Shown: positions 1 through 17,289 of the stretch, piece after piece
Position numbering within the stretch: the first letter of the stretch is position 1
Layout of the letters: the number at the start of each line of letters is the position of its first letter
NCBI GenBank assembly: GCA_003116975.1
Contig: BGKB01000077.1
Coordinates: forward strand, 259,687 to 323,686
Reading direction: 5' to 3'
Source: Aurantiochytrium sp. KH105
Lineage: Eukaryota; Sar; Bigyra; Thraustochytrida; Thraustochytriidae
Length of the DNA: 64,000 nt
Translations under genes and position numbers: made by a program
The notes under the pieces: model-generated
What the model was told of the DNA's origin: nothing
The model's database searches: none
What the model saw: the letters and a program-made list of their open reading frames with translations, nothing else

Positions 1-5356
<5,356 letters not shown>

Positions 5357-5650
5357 ATGCCCGTCCAACCCGAGTCGACGACGCCAAGGGCATACGGTCC
5401 CGCCACAAGCCCGCGCGTCGCGCTCTCCAACAAACTATCTGGATTCCACAACTCGCGCTACGTGAGGTCCGTGTCTGGGACGGACGAGTTGAGTTTGGAC
5501 GGAATGCGACTCGACTCGCCCGTCTCGAGCAACCCACAAGAGCCCGTCGAGTCATGGCATCAGAACCTTGAGCATAACCCGGTGACCCCACGAGCATGGC
5601 GAAACCGCGTCCATGCGGTCGCGGTCTTACCGCACGCAAGCTCAGACTAA
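5357..5650 (+). CDS. possible small protein of unknown function (97 aa)
   Basis: I do not recognise this protein. From the ATG at 5357 (context GGAGAATGC) a 97-residue product is predicted. Its composition is balanced, rich in Ser, Pro, Arg and Val, unlike the Arg/Ala-only frames before it. The upstream in-frame extension from 5228 is arginine-rich and is more likely leader. The GC-rich repeat leader gives way to lower-GC DNA just after the stop, as happens after the candidate gene at 14371. No domain, signal peptide or membrane segment is visible. It could be a chance open frame, so confidence is low. Confidence 0.3.
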   Translation: MPVQPESTTPRAYGPATSPRVALSNKLSGFHNSRYVRSVSGTDELSLDGMRLDSPVSSNPQEPVESWHQNLEHNPVTPRAWRNRVHAVAVLPHASSD

Positions 5651-8600
5651 ATGAAGCGGAGCAAGTCAGCAAGCAAACCAGCGAACCAGCCAGTCAGTAT
5701 GCATACAAGTGAACGACGAGACGATCGGTCAATCCGCCACGGCATTTACGAGATTTTGATCGCTACAAGCTGCTGTTGCTGCCAGTCAGAAACGAAAGAC
5801 GATATCGAGGTAATATGATGACACGACCAGGTGGATGGAGTGAGGACAAATGATGTAAAAGGGACCTTCTCATGGGTCCTTTAGCGCGGAATGGAAAGAA
5901 CACCAATTCTGAATGAGGGAGTTTCCTCTGATTGACGCAGAGGTGATAGCGCCAAGAATTATGAGCAAGCAGTTCTTGGCAGTGCCCTTTTTTTTTTTTG
6001 CGATAACCCTGCATTGCTCTTTGTACAGTTTTTTCAATAACAACAGATTCTTTTATCATACAAGCAAGATCAACACACACTTTTAGTATCGTCACACGCA
6101 CTCGCGCTCATTCTCTATTGCCCGAGACCGAGTGAGGACATTGACCGCTCTCGCCTTTCATCTTGAAGGCAGCAAGACGTCTTGCAAAACAGGCTCGACC
6201 CTGCTCTCTCTTTTAATCAGGGCCCTTTTCTTTGCCAAGGCTCGTGCAGCCCTTCCATGCAAAGAGCGCACGTCAGCCTGGACAAAACAATGCGGCCTTG
6301 GAAGGCCAGCACGCACAGCAAAAAAAAAAAAAAACCGTTGAAAAGTCGAAATGGGCGCTGAGCGGAGCTGGGTAGTCGAGTCTAAGTCGTGCCGCCAGCA
6401 GCTTCGCGCACCGAGATCGACGCGCTTGACGACCGACACGTCTGGTTGCTGGAACTTTCGCGCTGCGGCAAGTGGCCTGGTCGGGAGCCTGTGTTGCAAT
6501 GCAGCTGGCTGGCTAGCTCGCAAGTTCCCTTCCTCCAACGCAGATTGACATGAGTTGCGGAATGTAATGCAACAGAGGGAATAGCAACGCTTAAGGAAAG
6601 GTCGAGGGCAGGGCGATGAGGCAAGGCAAAAAGTCAGTCAAGAATTCGCAATGCAGTGCTTGTACAACGCTCTGCAGCCCGCTGCCGCTGCCGCCCACCG
6701 AGGACACGCGCACGGGAATAAAAAAAGCAATGCAATGCACCCAGACGTGACCAACGCTTTGAATTTACAGTTAGCCCCTGCCGTGTAATGCCGTAGTATC
6801 AATACAGCCACGTCGATCGATCGATGGACTGAACGAACGCAACTCACTGTCAATCAACGCAATGCAGTGCACTGCAACGCAGATGAGCAGAGACTGGCTG
6901 ACGACAAAATGCAGACAGTGCAGCTCAGCACAGTGCAGTGCAGCGGTGTAACGGCACTGGCCAGGAAAGCCGTTGCACGCAAGCCCACTTTGTCGAGCAC
7001 GAGGCTCTTCCTGGAGACAAGATAATCTGGCCCCATTCGAGGGGGTGTCTTCGAAGCAGTACAGCACTTGCCTCTGCGCTGCTGTTGACAGTGGCAAGCT
7101 CGCTCGCTTATTTTCCTTTTCGCAGCAGTTTACTAGCCTTGCAGTTGCAAGGAAGGCACATTCAAAGCAGCACCAAACGTACAGAGTGAGCACGGTGCAG
7201 CTGGTCGACTCAAGGCGGGGTGGGCGCGGATCATGCCAGCATGGTCTGAGGAATCCTTTTGCGCACGCAGCCAGCGGCAAGAACGCAGCAGCCAGCTGCA
7301 ATGGCTAGTAGCTACGAGGAACGCAGAGCACAAGGTAGTTGTTGTAATGCATCGTCTCGTATCGCATTGTATGCCATGGATAATATCGCAGGCCAAGTTC
7401 TTCTGGACGCGAAGGAGAAGGGTGAAAGGGGTGGTTTAATTGAAATTAATTTACCTTAAAACTTAAAAGCGGCAAGGCCGCCAGGGACGACGCGAAGAAG
7501 CGAGCTCTTCTGAAGAGGCGTATTGCAGGCCGCACGCGTCGACGAGGAATCCCCGGCGAACAGTCTGCGCGACGAGCGCAAACGCGTCGTTCACGTGTCG
7601 ATCGAGAAGGATCTGGGACCGCTTTGGCCAGCTCCAGATCAGCCAGCCAGCTAGCTAGGTATTTGGCAAACGGTCGATGCGAGACGCCTCTACGGCAATT
7701 CGACCAAAACCTCCCTCCCAGATCCCAAGCGATCATCGATCAGAAAGAATCCTGGTTCCTTGGACTCGAAAAAGAGGCGCCCGTCCTGACACGTTCGCTG
7801 ACCTCGAGCACAACCGACGCGGAAGCGGTCTCCAGGCCGGCGGCCGGCTGGGAATCATTGCCAAGACCTGGAGAGCGCCCCCGTGCGCCTCCTTCCCTCC
7901 CTCCGGTCGCGGGCGGGCAGAGCCGTCAGGGAGGGACCGTCCCGCCTCTTCCCGACGCTCTGTGCGCGGCGGTGGCTTTCACACTGTGATCCACAGTGTG
8001 GGAGTCCCGCAGTGCTGGTTGCCCGCGTGTTGCACGGCGCTTCCGTCTCCGGGGGATTGGCTTGGAGGCGACGAGGGGAGGAGGCCGAGGCACAGCGTGC
8101 GCGCGTGCGTGCGTGGAACACAAGCGGCGGGGCCAGGCCCCGTGCTTCCTTCCCGCTCACTCTCCCCTCCCCCCTGGCTGGCCTGCACTGCGCACAGCGG
8201 TCGGTGTCCAGGCTCTGCAGCACGATTTAACGTAAGCGAACAAACGGGCGCGGTGAAGCCCTCAAACGTCTGTGCCGCGTCTTTCCATCGCCGCGTCTTT
8301 CGCCTCTGCGTAGTGCACAGCACAGCTACAGCAATGCAGCTGTGGAGCCAACGATTGACTGACCGTCAGCCGCACCTGGCGAGCCGTCTCTCCGCCCGCC
8401 CGCCGCCGCTATTCCTTCTTTCGTTCCTTCTGCCCTCCTTGCCTGTCTCGCGCACCTCTGGCAGCGAGAGGAGGAAGAGAGAAGCTTTGGAAGGTGTTGA
8501 AGCAGCGAAGAAGCGGCTAGGAATGCGACCGGGGAGCGCGTTCGCGAGGGCACGTCCTCTTTTCCTGCCCTTGTGATTACGCCGCTGCAGCTGCAGCTCG

Positions 8601-11600
8601 CATCGCAGACGTTAGACTGTCACAATCGCGACCGTGCAGTCGCAGGGCCGCGAGGCCAACGCTTGCACGGCCGATGCGACCGGCGAAACGTAAAATCTCG
8701 AGCAGCGCGCGCGGGCTCGCGAGCTTCAGCGGTCGAGGTCGAACCCTGCGTTCGGGGGGTCTCCGTCGGTCTGTAGTAGCATGCTGCGCTGGCGACAGCT
8801 TTCGTGAGTGAGGAAATCTCGACTTTCGCCGAGAGTGAGCGAGCGAGCGAGCGAAAGAACGAACGACTGAATGACCGGGCCAGGCTTGCTTGACTTGCTT
8901 GATCAGCCAAAGAAATCGTGATGAATTGTGGTCAAGACCAAATGTTCTTGCAGCCAGGCGCTGTTCGTGCGCAGTGCTCTTGTCGTCACTCGAGAAGCTG
9001 GAAAGATCAAGATCCTGAATTTTTGTCAGGCCTGTAGAGAGAGACGATTAGACAGTCGACTCACGATCTTCTGAGGACGAGGGTCACAGAGAGAGAGAGA
9101 AAGCGAGAGCGTAGTCTCTCTCTCACGTACGCGCGATTGATCGATCGATCGGTCAATCGATTCTTCCTCGTCTTCACGCGCGCCGCTCACGCCCGATCGA
9201 TGAGCGAAACATGCAACGCATTGGCCGACAGTCGTTGATCGACGGCGCCAGCACGGTTCGACAAGCCTGCAGTGGCAGCTAGCATGGCTGGGCGGCTGAC
9301 GTTCAGCCCCGCATTGCTCTCTCCCTCAAGTCAGTCTGGTCACTCGGCGCCCAAGGCTGGCCTCTTTTCGCTGGCAGTGGACGGTATGCAATGCAGTCCG
9401 TGCCTCACGCAACACACATACGCAGACGCACAAAAGGACAAACATCCAAACAACCGTGAATCTTTCAATGCCTCTCCTGCCATCTGCTGGCTGCAGCAGC
9501 AGCTGCTGCTTGCCACGCCTTTTCCTTTCTTGCCTGCCTGCCTGATGCGCAGCTTCCCGCGCCTTGCCATTCCCGGTCTTCCCTCTCGCCTGCCCCCTGT
9601 GCGCGTCGCCAACCAGTTTACATCACCATCCAACTTGAAACGATCTTCTTCTTGTCGCTCTACGATCTATCTGGCTGCTGCAGCTGCTGCTGCCGCTCGA
9701 CTCCTACTTTGCCGCCTGCGTGACGCACACGTTCGACCGCCGATCACGATACGCAGCTGCCTACAGTGGCGGTGGCACGGACGTCACGCAGGCCCGGAAC
9801 CGGGAGAGAGCGGGCCAGGGACTACTCACGTACTGCCTCTGGAATGCCCTCCGCAGCGGACTTTGGGGCGGGTTCCTGGACCCCACACCGCGCTGTTGCT
9901 AGACCAACAGTCGCCCCGCACCGTAGCCCCGTGCCTGCGACGCGCGAGGCTCCCTGCCCTGCCTTTCTGCGTGCCCGCTTCTGCAGTCTGCTGCAGCTGC
10001 GCGCTCGCGCTCGCGAACCACGCAGACAGAGCCCGGCAGCCCGCGTGGTGGACGCTTGCTCGCTCGCTCGCTCGCTTGCGGCCGATCGATCGATCGTGTC
10101 CGGCCGGCGGGCGGCTCCGGGCCTGCGGTGAGCCCGGGCCTGGGCCTCCCCGCCGCGGGCTTTTCGTTCCCTTTTTCCAGCAAGAAGGCGACGCGAGGCA
10201 AGCAACTTGGCAGGCGGACGGAGGCGGATGGATCTTCGGGCGCCTGCCTGGCTGCCAAAGATGCTGCCACTGCTGCTGCTTGCTGGAGTCTGGCTGCTGC
10301 TGCTGAAGCTGCGGAGAACGTGCAACGAAAGGATGAAAATAAGAAAGAAAGGAGGAAAGCGAGCGACGAGTGACGCGAGTGACGCGAGTGACGCGAGTGA
10401 CGCGAGCGGCAAGAACCCACTCACTCACTCACTGTCAATCGCCACGCTTATCACGTGGCGCCCGGGCCGGCCGGCTCGATAGCTGCCGCCGCTTCGCGGG
10501 CTGCCGCCGCTTCGCGTCCGCCGCCTGCTGCCTGGCTCCCTGCCTGGCTGTCTTGCCTGCCCAAAAAACCAAAACGAAGGAGCGTGCCCGCAAGCCGCGC
10601 AGGTCAGCATGTCACAGTGGAAAGGAAAAGAAACAACAGCCCCCGCTGCATTCCTCTGCGCTGCTTCCTGCGTCGCAAGCACGGGATCGCGACGCGCCGC
10701 GGCCTACCTTCCTCCCTCGACGCAGAGGTAGCGAGCGCTGCAGCAGCTGCCGGGCTGCTCTGCGCCGGAGGCGCCTCCCCTCCTCTTCCCGAGGCCGGCC
10801 GGGGCCCTCCCCCGCCGCGGCCTCGCGTCACGCAGCGCAGGCGGTCCATCGGCGCAGGCAGGCCGAGAGTAACTTTTTTAAGTGAGCCCGGCGGCGGCAG
10901 ACGGGCCCTGTCTGAGCCCGGCGGCAGCGCAGAGCAGCGCGGAGGAGGGGGGGGGAGGGCGCTGCAGGCAGGCGCAGCGCTGCGAAGGCCAGGCAAGGCG
11001 AGGCCGGGCTCGAGGCGAGTGCGTGCGAGCATGATCGATCGCGCGGTCTTTCGTGTCATTCCTCCAGCCGCAACCAACAGCGCAGCGCAGAGCGCGCACA
11101 GCACGGCACAGCACAGCACAGCGCATCAGCCCGGCGCAGCGCAGCGCAGCGGCGCAGCGAAGCGGCGCGGCGGCGCTGCAGAGGCCGGCTGCACGTAAGG
11201 GCGCGTCCGGAGGCCGGCGACGGCGGCTAGCCAGCACCCGGGAAGTCCCGAGGGGCCTCCGCTTTGCCCTAGAACCCACCGGAGCCTTTCCGTGGGGACA
11301 GGGATCAAGCGCCCGCGCCCCGGCGAGGCAGCGCGGTCTCGCAGGGCTCAAGCGGCAGCGGGCTGCAGGGCGCTTTCACGCGAGGCGCGCCGATTCCGAG
11401 GCTGGCAAGGCGGACGGCCGAGGCAAGGCAAGGCAAGACACGGCGGGGAAAGTCAGGGCAAGGCAAGGCCGGGCGAAAGGGAGAAGGCAAGCGGGAAGCG
11501 CCGGCCCGAGCGAGGCGCCCTCGTCCGCACGCAGTGGCGGAAGACGCGGCAGCGCGGCAGCTTTCCAGCTTCGGGAATTGTGCTTGCGCCCCGCAGTGCC

Positions 11601-14370
11601 GCGGAGCGCAGGTACACAGCGCGGGGAAACAGCGGCCACAGTTCGAGACACGAACCGACAGCGACGAGGCCGAGCCGTGCAGTGCTGTCCGGATGTCAAA
11701 CGCGCTGCGCGCAGCACATGGCGAAAGACTGTGAGGCGGAGCGCACGCACTCGCTCGCTCGCTCGCTCGCTCACTCACTCGCGCCAGCGCGGTGCCGCCG
11801 AGGCCGATCGGCGTCCGTTGACGCCGGCGCGGCGTCCGTTGGGGCCGAATGGACTGGCCGCGCAGCCAGCAGCAGCCGTGGCCGACGGCCGCAGCCGCGC
11901 TTCTCAGGCGCCGCCGGAGGTCGCGTCGCGCGTGTGCGGTTCGTGCGAGCAGGAGCGAGCGAGCGAGCGTGTGAGCGTGCGTCTAAGTGATCGGAGGCGA
12001 TTTTGTTGGCGCCAAACGTACGTCCACAGTTCTCCACAGCGGCAGGCGCCTCGACAATTCGCCCCTGGGGGGAGCGTGGGGGACCTCGCGCGCCGGTCCT
12101 GCTTGCGCCGCCCTCCCGCACGCGCGTTCTCCGCGGCCGTGCTAGAGCCTCCGCGCCGCACGCCTCCATCATGCAGCGCCGCCGGGCAGGCCAGGCCGAG
12201 CGAGCTCACCCCCCCCTCGGTCGAGCCGCCCATCCATCCCTCCACCCGTCCACACCACCGAGCGAGCACTGCCCGCGGCACGGCCGCCAGTCCACGTCCA
12301 CTCGCGTCCGCGGACAGGGGAAGCGCGGTCGGGGAGCTGACTGCAAGCCAGCCCGCCCTCCGGTTTTTTTGGGGGCAGATGTATAGTAGATCTTCGATCC
12401 TTCGACCGAGCGCGGATCAGGAACAGGAGCAGCGGTGCGGCAGAGGCGCTCGCGTCGGGAGGGAGAGCTTGGGGACGTCCGTCTGCAGCCGCCACCGAGG
12501 CAGCTGCCATCGCGAGCAATGCGAGCGTGCCCGAAAGAAAGAAGGAAAGAAGGAAAGAAAGAACGCGCGCTACGCGTTTGCTTGTCCGGCGGCCTGAATC
12601 TGGCTGATCTGCACGCGTCGATCGACTGACTCGAGGCGCGTCTGGCGAAGTAAGGCTGAGCGAGGCTGGCGGGCGTGCGTCCGGGCGGCGCCGCGTCGGG
12701 CTGGCGGACGCGTGACTGACTGACTGTTTGCCTGCCTGACTGCGAGGTCTGTCTCCCTGTGCGTGCTGGCGGCCGGCACGGTCAGTGGCGCAGCTGGAGC
12801 GCCAAGAGCTAGGTCTGCGTGCGCTTGTCTGCGGCGAGGCTGCGTGGTGTCTGAGGGGGAAAGCGGCCAGGCAAGGCGATCAATCGGTCGATCGATCGCG
12901 ACCGGAAGATAGAAAGGAAAAAGGAGGAAGGTAAGGAGAAATCTACCGACCAACTCACCAGGTAACTTTGCCGCCGCAAAGCAGCCAGCCACCGCTCGTG
13001 AGCAAGCAAGCAAGAAAGCAAGCGAGCAAGCGAGCAAGAAAGAAAGAAAAGAAGTGACTTTCTCTCCGCCTCCGCATGCCATCTTCCCTCTCCCTCTCGC
13101 CTTCCCTCCCCACCCAGGCACCGAAGCGCCCAGCTAGCTTGCCTTGCCTTGCCTTACCTTGCCAAGCCTTGCCTTACCCGGGCGCGTCCGTCTGCGGCTT
13201 TCATGTTGCTTCCCGCGCGCCCCCCACGGCCTCTCTGGGCGACCCCTCACGAAGCCGCTGCGAAGTCCCGCAGGTCGGCACCGCCCCCCCGCAACAGAGG
13301 GGGCGACGGGCGGAGACCACTCCCCCATCAGAGGGGGGCGGCGGCCCGCCGGTACTGTGGGGAGGAGAGAGGGGACGGAGGAGAGAGGCAAGAAAGCGAG
13401 CAGAAGAAGGGCGGGAGGCAAGGAAAAGGAGGCCGGCAGACCCGCTTCGCCTCGCCGAGAAGGAGAGAGAGAACAAGCCACAAGGAGAGGAAAGCGCCCC
13501 GCGCACCCGCCCGTCGAAGCGCACGCGCTGCCGCTGGCACGCTCGCGCGGCGCGGAGAGCGCGGAGCCTGTTGGAACGAACGCGGAGGCGCGTGCTGGTT
13601 TGCGCGAGCCTGCCTGCGTGCCTGCGTGCCTGCCTGGGTCCCTCCCTCCCTCCCTCCCCCGCTCGCTTCCCCCCGTTCACAGGCGGCCGGCATCAGGCAT
13701 CAAGCATCGCGCCACTCTCGGACAGAAACGCGACCGACGCCGCACGGCAAAGCCGAAACCCCGAACGCGCGCGGTGCAAGCACGAGCCGAGCCCGCGTGG
13801 AGCCGCCCGCCAGCGAGCGACAGCGCGCCGCCGCAGACGAGTCTCGACGCGCGTCGGCGCGGCCCGAGCGAGCGCTCGCCGCCCGCTGAGTTCGCGCGCG
13901 AGCCCCGGCCTGGCGAGCCCCGCCCGCTTCCCGCCTTCCTAGCGCGCGAGCCTCGAGCGCCCAAGGCCGAGCCCCGCGCGAGCGCCGAGCCCGCGCGCCG
14001 AGGCAGGCAGGCAGGCAGCAGGCAGCAGGCAGGCAGGCAGGCTCCGAGCCGCCCGCGGACACCCGCCCCGGCGCCCCGCGCGCGAGCCGAGCGCGAGCCG
14101 CGCGGCCGCTCCGCAGAAGTCGCGGCGGGTCGCACGAGGATCGGTCCTGGAGAGCAGGGAAAGGAAGAGAAAAAGGAAGGAAAGAAGGAAGGAAGGAAGG
14201 AAGTCACTGCGCACCAGAGCGCCGAGCACAGCGACTCGACGCGCGACGCCTTGCGCGCGGGCAAGGAGGAGAAGAGGAAGGAGCAAGGCCCCGGCAGCAG
14301 CTGCAGCAAGCAGCGCCAGGCCTCGCGAGAAGCGAGCGAGCAGACCTGCAAAGGGAGATCGAAGGCAGCC
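5651..14370. other. gene-poor intergenic region
   Basis: About 8.7 kb without a recognisable gene. Positions 5700-7500 are relatively AT-rich, with homopolymers near 5990 (T) and 6320 (A). From about 7850 on the DNA is GC-rich and repeat-laden: (GTGACGCGA)n at 10367-10405, (GCTC)n at 11746-11777, CAGG/GGCA tracts near 14000-14040, and GAAG tracts near 14160-14200. Open frames of 200-500 codons occur on several strands at once, but they look like random GC-rich translation. I found no tRNA or rRNA. Confidence 0.6.
10367..10405. repeat. 9-bp tandem repeat (GTGACGCGA)n
   Basis: Four to five contiguous copies of a 9-bp unit with almost no variation. There are no spacers, so it is a minisatellite and not a CRISPR array. 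Confidence 0.9.
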
Positions 14371-14802
14371 ATGCAGGGCAACCAGCTCGACGCGGCGAGC
14401 GGCGCGAACGTGAGCGCGGCGACGTCGCAGGCGACATCGGCGGGCGCGGCGCCGCCTCCGCGCAGAAATGTGCGGCTGACCGTGGACACGCAGGCCGCGA
14501 CGGAAGAGTCGAGCGCAGAGAGCTCGACGCCCACGCCGAGGGTGCGACTGCGGTGGTCCCCGCGCCCCGTCCTCTCGCCCTCACCGCGAGGCGCCGTGCC
14601 TGAAGCCGCGCTCATGACCGCCTCGGCCGCGAGGACGTCGACCGCGCGCAGCAGCAACCCGCAGGACGGCAATGCCACCCTCGCAAATCGCATGCGCGCC
14701 GGCGCTGGTTTCCACCGAGAGCGCCTCACAACCATGGCGGAACTCCCCTTTGTGCGAGTCAATGGAGAGACCGCTGTCACTGTATCCTCTACGACTGCCT
14801 GA
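14371..14802 (+). CDS. small Ala/Ser/Thr-rich protein of unknown function (143 aa)
   Basis: I do not recognise this protein. The ATG at 14371 sits in a favourable GCAGCCATGC context. The product is 143 residues: low-complexity Ala/Ser/Thr/Arg in its first 90 or so residues, then a more ordinary stretch (LANRMRAGAGFHRERLTTMA, LPFVRVNGETAVTV) to the stop. The frame is open far upstream (from 13144), but that part is arginine- and proline-rich repeat translation, so I prefer the internal start. AT-rich, pyrimidine-rich DNA begins right after the stop. The 12-mer GCAGACCTGCAA at 14340-14351 matches part of the leader element found near 44571-48344. No domain is visible, so function is unknown. 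Confidence 0.42.
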   Translation: MQGNQLDAASGANVSAATSQATSAGAAPPPRRNVRLTVDTQAATEESSAESSTPTPRVRLRWSPRPVLSPSPRGAVPEAALMTASAARTSTARSSNPQDGNATLANRMRAGAGFHRERLTTMAELPFVRVNGETAVTVSSTTA

Positions 14803-15420
14803 ACCCATGCAACCAACCTTCCGAACTTTCTCGTTTGCTCGCTCAAATGGCGACAGAATTCTTTTCGCGAGACAAGACATGCATTTCATTCGCGCACGGA
14901 GATTCGTGCACGCTGCATGTTTCTCTGTCCGTCTGTCGTCCAAAAAGAAAAATGCGGACGCGAGAGATCAAATGTTCACGTATTGCCATCCTTTTGTCAT
15001 TATCGTTCCCAACCCCTACTACCTACCATTGTTTGTGAGTATTTCAAGATTTATGCTCTTTGCTAGCAATTCTCTTCGCAAAAGCAACATTGCCCTCTTT
15101 TTGTCATTACTACCTATACCATTGTTCAACATTTATTCTTTTTGGCCATCAGACTTCTTCTCGAAGTTTTCTTACTTTGACTGTGAGTATGTATGTATAC
15201 CTTGCATTTTATACATACACAAAGTCGACGCGGTTGTTCAGATCATTAACTTCGAGCTTCAAAATCACCTTTTCTCTCAAACAAGCCTGACTGGATCAAG
15301 ATCCAAAGGAAGCGCCGTTTACGAAACGATGTTTGTTTTATATAAACGCGTGCTCTGCCTGTTCTCACCACTACAACACGTTGAACAAGAAAGGAGGGAA
15401 AAAAAGGAAAAAAGTCAAAC
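14803..15420. other. AT-rich, pyrimidine-rich intergenic spacer
   Basis: This spacer lies between the small gene ending at 14802 and the 3' end of the minus-strand CFAP52-like gene. It is markedly AT-rich and T/C-rich on plus. A loosely repeated block (TTTTGTCATTA...CTACC...ACCATTGTT) appears at about 14990-15035 and 15097-15126. One plus-strand frame is open across the whole spacer; it is discussed under findings. It probably holds 3' untranslated sequence of both neighbours. Confidence 0.5.
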
Positions 15421-17289
15421 TCATTTATGGCCCATTGACCTTCCTGCAGCCTTAGCCTCCTCGTCGCCAGCATCATCGTCGAGATACACATTCCAGACCG
15501 CAATACACTTGTCCGAAGCCACCGCCACAAGTTGCTTCTGGTCAGGGCTCCACGCCAAGTCCTGAATCCCTCGCACCGTGTTGCCCGCAGACGTCGCCAA
15601 AAGTCGTCCAGAAGAGAGAGCCCACACGCGAACACGACCGTCCGTTGCAGCTGCAGCCAAAAAGGCCCCGTCCCCAGGAGACACGCGCACCGCCGTGAAA
15701 CCTAGCGCCTTGGAACCATGGACGGAAACCTCTGAAACAGGCTGGTCCAAATCAAAATCCCACGTGCAAATGCGCCCGTCCGAACTCGCGGTAATGAGCT
15801 CATTCTCGCTGTCGAGACGCTGCGTCATCGAGCTCGGAACGCCTCCCTGCTGCGGAATTTGATGCTGGACCATGCGCCGCTCCTTTTTGAGGTCGTATGT
15901 GAAAATGCTTCGATCCTCACCGCACGAGTGAAGCAAGTGCGCAGCGCGGCAGTCTGGAAGCACGCTCGTGACCGCGCGCCCCACATGGTCCGAAAACTCA
16001 AAGAGCTGCGCACGTGACGATCGTGCCCACAAACGTACGCCGCCTCGCAAGCCACCCGTCGCATAATACAGCTGCGTTGCGCACACCGACGACACGCCGT
16101 CACGGTGTGCTGTGGCAATCTCCCACGAAAGAGGCGCAGCATCCGACTTGACTTCGCGCCATGCTCGAACAGCACCAGAAGCAAAACCTACAATCACCTC
16201 GCTCGCAACATCGTCAAAAGCAAGGCACGTGCCCACATCCCGGTGTCTCGGCTGCGCTTGCGTCACCACAGAGTAATCCGACAGATCCCAAACGCGAACC
16301 ATGCCCGCTGCATTCAACGTCGCAAAGCGAATCGAGCACGACGCTTTAAAGGCGACCGCCACAACGCTTGCCGTCTCACTTTGGAATTCGCGAAGCACTT
16401 TCAGCGACGCAACGTCGAGCTCGTAGCAACGACCCTCGCTGGTACCAACCAGGACGCGCTCGCTTCCGCTCGCAGACAGACTCGTGACGCTGCCAAAGAC
16501 GCTCATCTCGGCATCGAGTCGCCACTCCGCACCGCGTCCCGTAAGTCGCTTGATTGTACCATCCCCACCGCCCACAAACACATAGACGCCCGCGGCGCAC
16601 ATACTTCGAGCACCGCCACTGCACACTGGAAAACTAGCACGATATACCTGCGAGTCCAACTGATAGACACTAACGTCGCCTACGCTTGTACACAGCAGCA
16701 AAGTCTCTCCGCATGGAGACTGACAAACGTCAAGGTACTCGCGAATCAGACCAGCAGGGAGCCGAAAGGGCAGCTTCGAGACTTCGTATTGCATGTTGCC
16801 AACAGAGTAGCGGAGCTGAAAGGAAAGCACCTGAGGCCCCACTGTAGCATACAAAACATATTCGGGCCTTCGCGAGCCTTCGACACGACGTGCCGGGCCC
16901 CATTCAAGAGCAGTGGGCACCAAGCCGCTGCCCAAGCCCAAGCTGGCAATAATCTCGCCAGTTTGCATGTCCCACACATACAGGGTGCCATCGCGCCCCG
17001 ATCCGGCGAGGAAGACCTCATCTCCAGAAAAGGCGAGGCAAACTGCCGTCTGGCGAATGCCCTTGAGTCTATACACGTCCACTTGCTGGGCGAGGTCCCA
17101 CACAATCACTTGCGCCTCCGGAATTGCCATTCGTCGTGAACCCTCCTGGCCCGACGCAGCTAGCGTTCCCTTTGCAGAAACAGCCACCACCGAGACCGTC
17201 TCGTCGTGTCCTTGCAGAAATCGCTGGTTGTGGTCATCGCGTAGATCCTGAATGACAACATTGCATCCCATCCTAGTTTCGTTTGTCAT
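15421..17289 (-). CDS. CFAP52: WD40-repeat protein, CFAP52/WDR16-like (622 aa)
   Basis: A predicted 622-residue, all-beta WD40 protein that reads as two consecutive propellers. The N-terminus has the CFAP52-like pattern of a GHDE/VSVVAVS repeat followed by LAASGQ and VIVWDLA. Further WD endings include LYVWDM, VRVWDLS, VRLWARS, ICTWDF, VRVWALS and the C-terminal IAVWNVY. Length matches the CFAP52 family, about 620 residues. In other eukaryotes CFAP52 is a microtubule-inner/doublet-associated protein of motile cilia. It is intronless here. The Met at 17289 is followed by a second possible start six codons later. A long upstream neighbour on the same strand ends at 17816, leaving a promoter gap of about 526 bp. 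The family call rests on length, N-terminal pattern and repeat layout, and another WD40 family is possible. Confidence 0.78.
   Translation of the reverse strand: MTNETRMGCNVVIQDLRDDHNQRFLQGHDETVSVVAVSAKGTLAASGQEGSRRMAIPEAQVIVWDLAQQVDVYRLKGIRQTAVCLAFSGDEVFLAGSGRDGTLYVWDMQTGEIIASLGLGSGLVPTALEWGPARRVEGSRRPEYVLYATVGPQVLSFQLRYSVGNMQYEVSKLPFRLPAGLIREYLDVCQSPCGETLLLCTSVGDVSVYQLDSQVYRASFPVCSGGARSMCAAGVYVFVGGGDGTIKRLTGRGAEWRLDAEMSVFGSVTSLSASGSERVLVGTSEGRCYELDVASLKVLREFQSETASVVAVAFKASCSIRFATLNAAGMVRVWDLSDYSVVTQAQPRHRDVGTCLAFDDVASEVIVGFASGAVRAWREVKSDAAPLSWEIATAHRDGVSSVCATQLYYATGGLRGGVRLWARSSRAQLFEFSDHVGRAVTSVLPDCRAAHLLHSCGEDRSIFTYDLKKERRMVQHQIPQQGGVPSSMTQRLDSENELITASSDGRICTWDFDLDQPVSEVSVHGSKALGFTAVRVSPGDGAFLAAAATDGRVRVWALSSGRLLATSAGNTVRGIQDLAWSPDQKQLVAVASDKCIAVWNVYLDDDAGDEEAKAAGRSMGHK

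Noticed and set aside
5763-6101. 112-codon minus frame
   Set aside because: No recognisable features; part of it is the translation of a T homopolymer.
7624-7989. 121-codon plus frame with natural-looking composition
   Set aside because: There is no ATG (it starts at TTG), no domain, and the second half becomes Pro/Gly/Arg-rich repeat translation.
10367-10405. Regularly spaced short repeats that could suggest a CRISPR-like array
   Set aside because: The units are contiguous 9-mers without spacers, in eukaryotic DNA.
13144-14370. 410-codon N-terminal extension of the 14371 gene
   Set aside because: Arg/Pro/Ala-rich with repeat translation; composition changes sharply at the internal ATG.
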